64,000 nt of DNA, from the NCBI RefSeq assembly GCF_020618475.1, contig NZ_CP085335.1, positions 1,488,001-1,552,000 on the forward strand, written 5' to 3'. The notes under the pieces were generated by a model, which saw only the letters and a program-made list of their open reading frames with translations, did not search any database and was not told where the DNA came from. This document shows positions 1-10,274 of the stretch, one piece after another. This stretch comes from Haladaptatus halobius (GTDB taxonomy: Archaea; Halobacteriota; Halobacteria; Halobacteriales; Haladaptataceae). How positions within the stretch are numbered: the first letter of the stretch is position 1; each line of letters opens with the position of its first letter. Position numbers and translations under genes: made by a program.

Positions 1-220
1 CGTTCTCGTGCATCAGGTCGCTCGCGCGGACGATGTCGCCCTCGGACTCTTCGAGGGCGTTGACGATTCGCCGGAGCGTCGAGAGTCGCGGGTCGACGTC
101 GCCGCCTTCGATTCTGGCGATGAGCGGTTGGGAGACGCCCGCCCGATTAGCGAGTTCGCTCTGCGTGAGACCCAAGTCCGTCCTGCGTTCCCTGAGGTCT
201 TGCGGCGTCGGGAGTTCCAT
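1..220 (-). CDS. XRE-family HTH regulator, N-terminal part (cut by window edge)
   Basis: The ATG is at 218-220 on the minus strand and the frame stays open to base 1, giving 73 residues with no stop. The visible part is a lambda-repressor-like [26 protein letters not shown] is a textbook helix-turn-helix, followed by the closing helices. Haloarchaeal proteins with this start ([12 protein letters not shown]) usually continue into CBS domains, but that part lies outside the window, so the CBS assignment is only inference. Confidence 0.8.
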   Translation of the reverse strand, partial: MELPTPQDLRERRTDLGLTQSELANRAGVSQPLIARIEGGDVDPRLSTLRRIVNALEESEGDIVRASDLMHEN

Positions 221-262
221 ACGCGAGATAACCAGCGGTTATGTCATAAATCGTTCGCCTCT

Positions 263-637
263 TCAAACGTCGTCGAAGTCAATGTCCTCGTCGTCTCCGA
301 ACTCGATGGTCTCGACCACCGAGAGGGGAACGTCGCGGAGCGCGCCGCCGATCTCGCTCTTGGCGATTCGCTGGGCGTGCTCCTCGCTGTCGGCGTTGAA
401 CACCTTCATCTCGAGGACGAGTCCGACGAGCGCGGTGTGCGCCGCGATGAACGCCGAGTCGAACGGTTCGCCGCAGGCCGGACAACCCGTTGCGCCGACT
501 TCGACCTCGACGTAATCCATGTTCTTCTGGTTCAGCCGTTTGCCGGCTTCGCTGACCGCGACGCCGATAGCGTCGTCGATATCGCCGACGTCACGCACCA
601 ACCAAGCCGCCTCCATCGCAACGAGGTAATTGCTCAT
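263..637 (-). CDS. UPF0212 (DUF555) family protein
   Basis: A protein of 124 aa starting MSNYLVAMEAAWLV; the frame extends 15 codons further upstream, but family members start at the chosen Met. It matches the archaeal UPF0212 family through the NYLVAMEAAWLVRDV opening, the CPACGEPFD motif (one CxxC pair) and the conserved KSEIGGALRDVPL segment. The function of the family is unknown. The tail DDEDIDFDDV is acidic, as usual in halophiles. It sits alone behind the XRE regulator, on the same strand. Confidence 0.88.
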   Translation of the reverse strand: MSNYLVAMEAAWLVRDVGDIDDAIGVAVSEAGKRLNQKNMDYVEVEVGATGCPACGEPFDSAFIAAHTALVGLVLEMKVFNADSEEHAQRIAKSEIGGALRDVPLSVVETIEFGDDEDIDFDDV

Positions 638-733
638 ACGAGAATCGACACGCCGGAGGGTTTCGTGTCTTTTGGTTTCCACCCCGAAAACCGGCCGGAC
701 TACGGCTTCCGGGCGTACTGTTCTCGGGGGATG

Positions 734-1210
734 TCAAAGCTCGCGGGCCATCTCCACGCACGCGAGTTCGACGCCGCCGGTCGTCTCGTGTTTCACCGTG
801 GCGCCGCGCTCGTACCCCGCCCGCTCGTAGAACTGCACCGCGTTCAGCGACGAGTGGAGGGAAAGCGAATCGAGGCCCGCTTCCGCCGCCCGCGCTTCGA
901 GGCGCGCGAGAAGCGCCGACCCGACACCCTCGCGTGCGAAGTTCGGATGGACGTACACCGCGCTCACCGCCCCAGAATCGAGTTCGACGCGACCGAATCC
1001 CGCGAGTTCGCCGTCCACCTCGGCGACGACGATGTGCTCCGACTCGTCGCGCACCGACTCGCGGTACGGGGCGCTTCCAAGTGGTTTCGTCGCCCACGCG
1101 TCCACCTGTTCGTCACGGTAGCGCTCGGGGCCGAAGGCCCGAATCGAGGAGACATGGAGTTCGAGTATGGCCTCGGCGTCGGACTCGGTCGCGGGGCGAA
1201 CGGAAGGCAT
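734..1210 (-). CDS. GNAT family N-acetyltransferase
   Basis: A 158-aa protein starting MPSVRPATESDAEAI, with a longer in-frame extension rejected because GNAT folds begin at this VRPAT strand. The acetyl-CoA pyrophosphate loop is REGVGSALL (motif A, R/Q-x-x-G-x-G/A), followed by LNAVQFYERAGYE, the typical motif B. The acceptor substrate cannot be told from sequence. It is followed by a small gap to the zinc-finger gene on the same strand. Confidence 0.85.
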   Translation of the reverse strand: MPSVRPATESDAEAILELHVSSIRAFGPERYRDEQVDAWATKPLGSAPYRESVRDESEHIVVAEVDGELAGFGRVELDSGAVSAVYVHPNFAREGVGSALLARLEARAAEAGLDSLSLHSSLNAVQFYERAGYERGATVKHETTGGVELACVEMAREL

Positions 1211-1265
1211 ACCGTTCGAAGCGCTTGCGACGACCGTAGTCCTGTCGAACGTGCAGGACACCGTC

Positions 1266-1526
1266 TCAGGTGATGACCGAGTACGTAAAGAGGAAACCGA
1301 AGTACAACAGCACGAGCAGCGCGAGCGCCTTTAGGCGGAACAGCTGCAACTCCTCACTCTCCGCTTCGTACGCGTCGCGGAACGCGGCGATCTCGTCCTC
1401 GGAGAGGTCATCGCCGTGTTCCAATCCCCGGTGGAGCACGAGGTGGTCTTCGCGGCGGAACGGCATCCCGCAGTGCGAACACTCGTGCGGCGATTCGCCG
1501 GTCGGAACAGAGGTGTTTGGAGTCAT
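1266..1526 (-). CDS. Small C2H2-type zinc-finger protein with one membrane helix
   Basis: An 86-aa protein starting MTPNTSVPTGE. The N-terminal half carries CSHCGMPFRREDHLVLHRGLEH, a C2H2 finger spacing, and the C-terminus is a single hydrophobic helix (LKALALLVLLYFGFLFTYSVIT). Its ATG overlaps the TGA of the upstream membrane gene (ATGA), so the two are probably translationally coupled. The topology suggests a membrane-tethered cytoplasmic finger. The role is unknown. Confidence 0.82.
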   Translation of the reverse strand: MTPNTSVPTGESPHECSHCGMPFRREDHLVLHRGLEHGDDLSEDEIAAFRDAYEAESEELQLFRLKALALLVLLYFGFLFTYSVIT

Positions 1527-2914
1527 GCTGATGGTGGAACGAGGGACGGTTGCGAGACGATCCACATGCTCGTCATCGTGTACAGTATCATCACGGCCAC
1601 GAGAGGGTACTGGCTCCGAACCGCCTGCAGTCGCCCCGGAAAGAGGTCGTAGGCCGTCGCGTGAGCCACCCACACTGCGAGCAGGTGACCGAGCAGGACG
1701 AACGTCATATTCAGCCCGCCGAACCACGACGGGAGGACGAGCACCACCGCCTGTGGCGGGTCGAGCGGACTCGATAGGACGCCGAACAGGGTCGGCGACA
1801 GCTCGAGAAAGTAACTCAGGTAGTGGGCGAGATGGTAGCCCGCCGCGATGGGGAGCAGCGACGGTGCGAAACGGCGGGAGATCTCGTCGGGCGTGAGGTA
1901 AGTGTCCGCGGTTCGGCGAGCGAGTCGAACCGCAACCCGATAGACGCCGAGGAAGAGCGCGTAGCCGCCGAGCAGTGCTCCGATGTAGGCGAGCCGCAAT
2001 GGCAGTCCGACTCCGCTCGCGGCCCCCGTGATGTCAGCCCATAGAGGGGTCGAGACGAACCCGTCGTAGGTCGTCACCCAGAGGAGCGCGACGACGAACG
2101 CCACCTCGTCGCGCCCCGTCACCAGTTTCGTCTCGGTCAGTCGCGCGCCGGGCAACCGGAACTCGAACCCCGAGTCGGTGCGGCGAATCGGTGCAACTCG
2201 ACCGTAGTACCGGAAGACGCGCGCCACCGGGTCGACGGTCGCAAACCACCGATCGGTGCCGAACGTCACGGCCCCTGCGAGCGTGACGACTGAGTACAGC
2301 AGTATCACGCCGACCAGCAGTTCCGCGTCGTCGGCGAGGGGACTGACGACTTCTACCCACACCAGCGCCAGCAGTCCGGCGACGCTGGGCCACGCACCCA
2401 GACGCTCCGGATAGCCGACTTCGCGTGAGGGGAAGAACAAGCGGACGAAGTCGGCGATCGTCCGCCACGGGTTCAGCACGGTCCACGTGTTTCCGACGAG
2501 GTACACCGAGGTCGTGTACCCCGCCCACCAGCCGACCCAGACGACGATGATGGCGACGTTGCGCCGAGCGTCCGACGGCCCGAGCAGTCCTCCGGCGACG
2601 ATTCCGACGAGCGCGAGGACGCCGCCCGCTCGCGCCGCGGTGACGAGTCCGTCGACCGACGTCCCCGCCAAGCGACGCCACTCGTGGATCGCTCGGACGA
2701 GCGCCCGGTCGGTGACGAAGCTAGCGAGCAGGAACGACGCGCTCACGACGCCGCCGCCCGTGAGCAGGAACAACCAGAGGGGAACCGACAACGACTCGGA
2801 CGCCCCTCGGAGACTTCCGCCGTGCGCCAGCGCGCGCCCCGAAACGGCGGCGACGAGCCACAGTAGGGCGATCGGACGGGTCGTGTGGCGAATCGCGGTT
2901 CGGCGGCTCATCAT
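1523..2914 (-). CDS. Polytopic membrane protein, fenitrothion-hydrolase-like in layout
   Basis: A protein of 463 aa with about ten or more hydrophobic segments. The N-terminus has a signal-like helix ending ALAHGGS, then SVPLWLFLLTGG. This AHG...P-WLF opening resembles the actinobacterial and haloarchaeal membrane proteins annotated as fenitrothion hydrolase; the enzymatic name is doubtful. Paired histidines in predicted membrane helices (YHLAHYLSYF, LLGHLLAVWVAHATAYD) could bind metal or heme. It is the first gene of a two-gene unit with the overlapping zinc-finger gene. Confidence 0.7.
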   Translation of the reverse strand: MMSRRTAIRHTTRPIALLWLVAAVSGRALAHGGSLRGASESLSVPLWLFLLTGGGVVSASFLLASFVTDRALVRAIHEWRRLAGTSVDGLVTAARAGGVLALVGIVAGGLLGPSDARRNVAIIVVWVGWWAGYTTSVYLVGNTWTVLNPWRTIADFVRLFFPSREVGYPERLGAWPSVAGLLALVWVEVVSPLADDAELLVGVILLYSVVTLAGAVTFGTDRWFATVDPVARVFRYYGRVAPIRRTDSGFEFRLPGARLTETKLVTGRDEVAFVVALLWVTTYDGFVSTPLWADITGAASGVGLPLRLAYIGALLGGYALFLGVYRVAVRLARRTADTYLTPDEISRRFAPSLLPIAAGYHLAHYLSYFLELSPTLFGVLSSPLDPPQAVVLVLPSWFGGLNMTFVLLGHLLAVWVAHATAYDLFPGRLQAVRSQYPLVAVMILYTMTSMWIVSQPSLVPPSA

Positions 2915-3051
2915 CGGCGCTAGGGGCGTCCGTCGATAATACCTTCCGGAAGCGGGTCGGAAACGGAGAAAGAGGAGCGGCGTTCAGGGCGAACCATTTC
3001 GACGATCCGACAGCGTGGGGATTCGCGGTCTGGCGGTCTGACGATACGAAG

Positions 3052-3585
3052 TCAGTGTTCGGGCTCTTCGGTGGGCGCCTGCATGCCGGTTATCTTCAGG
3101 ATGACGATATTCCGGGTGTCGTCCTTCCCGTCCACGACTCCTTCGACGACGAGTTTCGACAGCGGCGTCGGGCCGACGGTGATATCGTCTCCCTCGTGGA
3201 TGTTCCGAACCGACCCGCGCAGGTGAATCTCCGCGCGACAGAGTTCGGGGTGGTGGACGCTCGTGAGGTCAATCTCCTCGACGTTTCCTCCCTGGACCGG
3301 TTCGCCGTTGTGCGAGAGAGGAACCTGGGCGGCGCTGTCCAACTGGTGGATGTCGAGCGCTTCGAAGGCGGTCGCGGTCGGTTTGTACCCACCCTTCGGG
3401 CCGGGAACTCCCTCCACAAGTTGGAGGGCTTTGAGGCTCTGCATCTGGTTACGAATCGTACCGGGGTTGCGGTCTACTTCTTGGGCGATATCCTCGCCTT
3501 TTACCGCGTCTTCGGTCTCCCGGTGGAGGTTTACGAGTGCCGTCAGAATCGTCTTCTGACTCGGCGTCAACTCAATACTCGACAT
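3052..3585 (-). CDS. Winged-helix transcriptional regulator divergent from arginase
   Basis: A 177-aa protein starting MSSIELTPSQKTILTAL. Residues 5-70 form a winged helix with recognition region DRNPGTIRNQMQSLKALQLVEG and a wing PGPKGGYKP. The C-terminal half is a conserved haloarchaeal domain of unknown ligand (HHPELCRAEIHLRGSVR, GDDITVGPTPLSKLVVEG). Haloarchaeal homologues are often labelled Rrf2-like or TrmB-like, without experimental support I can cite. A TATA-like TTTAAGG lies about 26-32 nt upstream, suggesting a leaderless mRNA. It faces the arginase gene across 150 bp. Confidence 0.8.
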   Translation of the reverse strand: MSSIELTPSQKTILTALVNLHRETEDAVKGEDIAQEVDRNPGTIRNQMQSLKALQLVEGVPGPKGGYKPTATAFEALDIHQLDSAAQVPLSHNGEPVQGGNVEEIDLTSVHHPELCRAEIHLRGSVRNIHEGDDITVGPTPLSKLVVEGVVDGKDDTRNIVILKITGMQAPTEEPEH

Positions 3586-3700
3586 TGGTGGAATCTTCGT
3601 AATTGATTTCCTTAAATGCGACGAATATCGTAGGAGAATCGCGGAACGGCGGACGACGATGGAACAACGTTTAAAAGCGGCGTCGCCGGCCCGAAAAAGG

Positions 3701-3715
3701 GGGATTTGAAATCCC
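3701..3715. promoter_or_regulatory. Perfect palindrome in the arginase leader (candidate operator)
   Basis: The sequence GGGATTTGAAATCCC has 7-bp arms around a central G. A TATA-like TTTAAAAG lies at about 3670-3677, so the expected arginase transcription start falls at about 3700, on or beside this palindrome. The adjacent divergent winged-helix regulator is an obvious candidate binder; that link is inference. Confidence 0.5.
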
Positions 3716-3735
3716 TCCGACCCATCCCCAGTCGT

Positions 3736-4656
3736 ATGGTCGAAACCGTTCATATAATCGGAGCGCCCATCGATTACGGCGCGAACCGACGCGGGGTGGA
3801 CATGGGACCGTCGGCGATACGCTACGCCGGACTCGCCGACGAACTAACCGCCGCCGGGGTGACCGCCATCGACACCGGGGACTTGCTCGTCCCGCGCGCG
3901 GAAGAGCGCGACCCGGAGACGGACGAACCCGCAGAGGGGAAAGCGAAGTTCCTCCGCGAGACGGCGGACGCCTGCTCCCAACTCGCCGAGGAGGTGGCCG
4001 CCACGCTCGAAAACGGCGCCTTCCCGCTGGTGCTCGGCGGCGACCACTCTATCGCCATCGGCACCCTCCGCGGGGCGGCCCGCGACGCCGACATCGGAGC
4101 CGTCTGGTTCGACGCGCACAGCGATTTCAACACTCCGAAGTCTTCCCCGAGCGGGAACGTCCACGGGATGCCGCTCGCCGGGGCACTCGGCATCGACGAC
4201 TTCGCCGACACCGAGTGGGCGAACGCCCCGCGCCTCAGCGAGGAGAACGTCGTCCTCGTCGGCCTGCGGAGCATCGACACCGCCGAACGAAAGGCCATCC
4301 GCGAGAGCGACGTGACCGCCTTCACGATGTCGGACATCGACGAACACGGCATCACGGACGTCGTTGAAGAGGCGCTGGATATCGCCGCCGACGGCGTGGA
4401 CGGCATCCACGTCAGCCTCGACCTGGACTGGCTCGACCCCAAGGAAGCCCCCGGCGTCGGGACGCCGGTTCGCGGCGGCGTCAACTACCGCGAAGCCCAC
4501 TCCGCGCTCGAAACCGTGGCGAAGCGAAACGACCGCGACGGAATCCTGCGGTCGTTCGAACTGGTGGAAGTGAACCCGATTCTGGACGAGCACAACGAGA
4601 CCGCGGCGCTGGCGACCGAACTCGCCGCCAGCGTGCTGGGAAAGCGGATCCTATAG
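3736..4656 (+). CDS. rocF: Arginase (ureohydrolase family)
   Basis: A 306-aa protein starting MVETVHIIGAPIDYG; the in-frame Met ten codons upstream lies in the leader, over the palindrome, and is rejected. The manganese-binding motifs are present in order: GGDHSIAIG near residue 105, DAHSDFN near 130 and SLDLDWLDP near 230, so both metal sites look intact. The opening GAPIDYGANRRGVDMGPSAIRYAGL is arginase-like rather than agmatinase-like. It should hydrolyse arginine to ornithine and urea in the cytoplasm. Agmatinase or formiminoglutamase activity is the alternative. Confidence 0.88.
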   Translation: MVETVHIIGAPIDYGANRRGVDMGPSAIRYAGLADELTAAGVTAIDTGDLLVPRAEERDPETDEPAEGKAKFLRETADACSQLAEEVAATLENGAFPLVLGGDHSIAIGTLRGAARDADIGAVWFDAHSDFNTPKSSPSGNVHGMPLAGALGIDDFADTEWANAPRLSEENVVLVGLRSIDTAERKAIRESDVTAFTMSDIDEHGITDVVEEALDIAADGVDGIHVSLDLDWLDPKEAPGVGTPVRGGVNYREAHSALETVAKRNDRDGILRSFELVEVNPILDEHNETAALATELAASVLGKRIL

Positions 4657-4679
4657 CACCTTTTTCTGCGGTCGGGAGC

Positions 4680-4710
4680 CGAGACGCGCGCCGCTGCGGC
4701 GCGAGTCTCG
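4680..4710. terminator. Strong GC hairpin downstream of arginase
   Basis: The arms at 4680-4693 and 4697-4710 pair at 13 of 14 positions around a 3-nt loop, preceded by CCTTTTTCTG just after the arginase stop codon. It may be a transcription-end or mRNA 3'-end structure. Archaeal termination does not need hairpins, so the role is uncertain. The rest of 4711-4953 holds no gene I can support. Confidence 0.45.
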
Positions 4711-4953
4711 ACCTGCCTCCCTAGAAAAATCTGCACCAAAAGCCTGCGCTCCTCCCTTCGGTCGTCGCTTGGCCCGCTCTCTCGTCACTTCGTTCCTCGT
4801 TCGCGGAGAGCGTGCTAGCCCGCCGGCGGTTGTGTGGCCGGCCGATTTTCGGCGGTCGCGCCGGTCGATTCCGATTCGCGTGTCGAAGCCTCCGAGTAGT
4901 TCGAAGTCCGAATCGGAACCCGTATCATCCCCGTCTCCGTCCTCTCGCAATCT

Positions 4954-5388
4954 ATGACACACCTACTCGTGGCGGGCGTCGTCGTCCTCCGCGACGATTC
5001 CGTGCTGGCGGTTCGAGAATACGGCCGGTGGAGCCTCCCGAAAGGCGGTTGCGAACACGGGGAACGGTTCGCCGACGCCGCCGTTCGCGAGGCGCGGGAG
5101 GAAACCAGGCCGGCAGTCGAACTGGGCGACGTCGCGTTCGTCATCGAGGTTCGCAACGACGAGGACGAACACCACCTGCAGGTGTTCTACGAGGCGACCG
5201 CCGAGGGAACGCCTCGGCCGAACGACCCGGACGACGAGGTCGAACGGGCGGCGTTCGTCGCGCTCGACACGCTCGGCGAGACGCTTCGCTATCGCTCGCG
5301 AGTGCTCCCGCTTCGGAAGTGGCTCGACACGAGAACGACCGGCTATCACTCGTTCGACCTCGAAAAAGAACCTGCGGAAATCGAGTGA
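4954..5388 (+). CDS. Nudix hydrolase family protein
   Basis: A 144-aa protein with the Nudix fold: AGVVVLRDDSVLAVREYGRWSLPKGG, then the Nudix box G-x5-E-x7-REAREET. The catalytic REAxEE core is intact, but the box position normally occupied by Gly (REUXEEXGU) is Arg (EETRPAVEL). The substrate may be a nucleoside diphosphate derivative; it cannot be predicted. It lies convergent with gyrA; the two stop codons abut. Confidence 0.86.
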   Translation: MTHLLVAGVVVLRDDSVLAVREYGRWSLPKGGCEHGERFADAAVREAREETRPAVELGDVAFVIEVRNDEDEHHLQVFYEATAEGTPRPNDPDDEVERAAFVALDTLGETLRYRSRVLPLRKWLDTRTTGYHSFDLEKEPAEIE

Positions 5389-7835
5389 CTACTCGTCGTT
5401 GGCTGACGACGAGGGAATCACGTCCACGCTCGCGACGCGGTCGTCCGTGGCCACGTCCATCACCGTCACACCCATCGTGTTGCGGCCGACCTCCGAGATA
5501 TCCTCGGCGCGGATTCGCATTATCTGGCCGCGCTCGCTCATTAGGACGAGGTGGTCGTCCTCGGTGACGTTCTTCACCGACGTGACCGGGCCGTTTCGTT
5601 CGCCGGTCTTGATGTCGATGAGACCCTTCCCGTTGCGCGACTGGGAGCGGTACTTCGACAGCGGCGTGCGTTTGCCGTACCCTCGCCGGGTGACGGTAAG
5701 CAGGTTGCGCGACTCTCCATCCGCGGCGACCATTCCGACCACTTCGTCGTCACCTTCGAGACGGATGCCGTGCACACCGCGTGCGCTGCGGCCCATCTCG
5801 CGCGCTTCCGTCTCGTCGAATCGAATCGTCATGCCGTTTTTCGTGGCGATGACGAGGTCTTTCGTTCCGTCGGTAACCTTCACGTCCACGAGTTCGTCGC
5901 CGTCTTCGAGTCGCGCCGCGATGATACCGGTCGAGAGGATGTTCTCGAAGTCCTTGGCGGCGGTGCGCTTGACGTAGCCCTGTCGAGTGACCATGCTCAG
6001 GCTCTCCTCCTCGGCGAACTCGTCCGTCGTGATGACGGCGGTGAGGTCTTCACCCTCGTCCAGATCGAGGAGATTCACGGCGGATTTTCCGCGCGCCGTG
6101 CGCGACATCTCCGGAATCTCGTAGGTCTTCAGGCGGTAGACCTGCCCGTGATTCGTGAAACAGAGCAGGTAATCGTGGGTGTTCGCGCGGAACACCTTCG
6201 AGATGCGGTCGCCCTCTTTCACGTCCGCGCCGATGATACCCTTGCCGCCGCGACCCTGCGCGTCGAACTGGTCGATGGGCATCCGCTTGACGTAGTCCTG
6301 CTCGGTGACGACGACGAACACGTCCTCTTCGGCGATGAGGTCTTCGCGGGTGACCTCCGAAGTGTCCTCGACGATCTTCGTCCGGCGGTTGTCGGCGTAC
6401 TCGTCTTTCATCTCCAGCAGTTCCTCTTTGATGACGGCGAGCAGTTCCGACTCGTCGCCGAGGATGGTTTCGAGGCGCTCGATGCGCACCGTGACCTCCT
6501 CGTACTCCGCCTCAATCTCCTCGGATTCGAGGGAGGTGAGGCTACCGAGCTGCATCCGGACGATGTGTTTGGCCTGCTTCTCGGAGAAGTCGAACGTCTC
6601 CTGCAAGCCCGTTCGTGCGCCGTCGCGGTCGTCCGACCCCCGGATGAGTTCGACCACGTCGTCGATGTTCTCGAGCGCCCGAAGTCGGCCTTCGAGGATG
6701 TGCGCTCGCTCTTCCGCCTCGCCGAGTTCGAACTGGCTCCGGCGGCGGACGACCTCTCGACGGTGGTCGAGATAGTGCCGAAGCAGTTCCTTCAGCGTCA
6801 GCACCTTCGGCTGGCCGTCGACCAGCGCGAGCGAGATGATACCGAAGGTTCGTTCGAGGTGGTGGTCGAGCAGTTGGTTCTCGACGACCTCCGCGATTGC
6901 GTTCTGCTTGAGTTCGACCACGACTCGGATCCCGTCGCGGTCGGACTCGTCGCGCAGGTCGCGGATGCCGTCGATGGTGCCCTCGTTGACGTGGTCGGCG
7001 ATCCGTTCGATGAGTCGCGCCTTGTTCGTCTGGAAGGGGAGTTCGGTGATGACGATGCGGTCGTCTTCCACCTCGTACTCGGCGCGCACTCGGAGTCGGC
7101 CCCGGCCGGTCTTGTACGCCTGATGGATGGCGTTCCTGCCGACGATGTTCGCGCCGGTCGGGAAGTCCGGTCCTTTGACGTGCTCCATCAGGTCTTCGAC
7201 CGTCGCGTCGGGGTTGTCGATGAGTTCGACCGTGGCGTCGATGACCTCGCCGAGGTTGTGCGGCGGGACGTTCGTGGACATCCCGACCGCGATACCCGAT
7301 GAGCCGTTGACGAGCAGGTTTGGCACCGCGGCGGGCAGGACTTCCGGTTCTTGGAGTCGGTCGTCGTAGTTCGACTGGAAGTCCACCGTATCCATCTCGA
7401 TGTCGTCCAGCAGTTCCTCGGCGATGGGTGCCATCCGGGCCTCCGTGTATCGCATCGCGGCCGGCGGGTCGCCGTCCACGCTCCCGAAGTTCCCCTGTCC
7501 GTCGATGAGCGGGTAGCGCATCGAGAACTCTTGGGCCATCCGCGCCAGCGCGTCGTAGATGGACTGGTCGCCGTGCGGGTGGAAATCACCCATCGTGTCC
7601 CCGACGATGTTCGAGGATTTGCGGTGGCTCGCGCCGCTCGTCACGCCGGAGCGGTGCATTGCGTAGAGGATGCGCCGATGAACTGGTTTCAGCCCGTCCC
7701 GCACGTCCGGGAGGGCGCGACCCGCGATGACGGACATCGCGTAGTCGATGTAGCTCTGTTCCATCTCGTCCTCGACGCGGACGGTCTGGACCTGCTGTGC
7801 AACTTCGTCAGGTACGTCTGGTGTCTCCGAACTCA

Positions 7836-7836
<1 letters not shown>
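5389..7836 (-). CDS. gyrA: DNA gyrase subunit A
   Basis: A protein of 815 aa starting [11 protein letters not shown], whose ATG overlaps the gyrB TGA (ATGA). It carries the breakage-reunion domain with catalytic Tyr130 in [10 protein letters not shown], the HPHGD helix at 86-90, a long coiled-coil arm around residues 340-480, and a C-terminal beta-pinwheel introduced by the GyrA-box QGRGGKG. With GyrB it introduces negative supercoils using ATP. The residue aligned with E. coli Ser83 is Gln91, while the Asp87 equivalent is kept (Asp95). Confidence 0.97.
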
Positions 7837-9810
<1,974 letters not shown>

Positions 9811-10274
9811 GAGAATCAAATATTACTCGGTGATGGGCTGGACGAATCGGCGACATGACGGAAAAGAGAACTGGCTGAAAAAGAGAAAGACGGCTCGAAA
9901 TGACAGTCGATTTCATCCACACGTTTCGGTACGGTGCGCGAAGCGGAGGAAGTCGCCACCGCGTCGGTGTTATCGGAAACGAACCGTGTGTGACACGTCC
10001 AAGATATGCCAATTCGGTCGGCGGCGCGAACGGTACTTCGCTCGTCGGCCGACGTTCGGACGAACCGCGACGGTATGCCCGACGGTAATTCGAAACTGCG
10101 AACGATGTAGGTTCGACGGAGGGTCGCTCCGGCGTCGGAGGCGCGACGAACCACTGTCGAAAAGGGTCGAATCCGTCGAATCACACGCCTCCACGCTTCG
10201 AATCGGCTACTTTCACTTTCACTCCGCCTCACCGGGGCAGTTTTAACGTACCCGGCGATAAATACTGGCGAAGA
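9811..10274. other. Divergent intergenic region between gyrB and top6B
   Basis: The gap between the two topoisomerase operons is 522 bp in all, and this is its remaining part. I see no coding sequence with haloarchaeal codon bias. Near top6B there is a direct repeat CTTTCACTTTCAC (about 10210-10222) and a TATA-like TTTTAA at 10241-10246, about 30 nt before the top6B ATG, consistent with leaderless transcription. Confidence 0.5.

Noticed and set aside
5551..7302. Long plus-strand open frame opposite gyrA
   Set aside because: Shadow of gyrA: high-GC codons create open antisense frames. The peptide has no recognisable domain.
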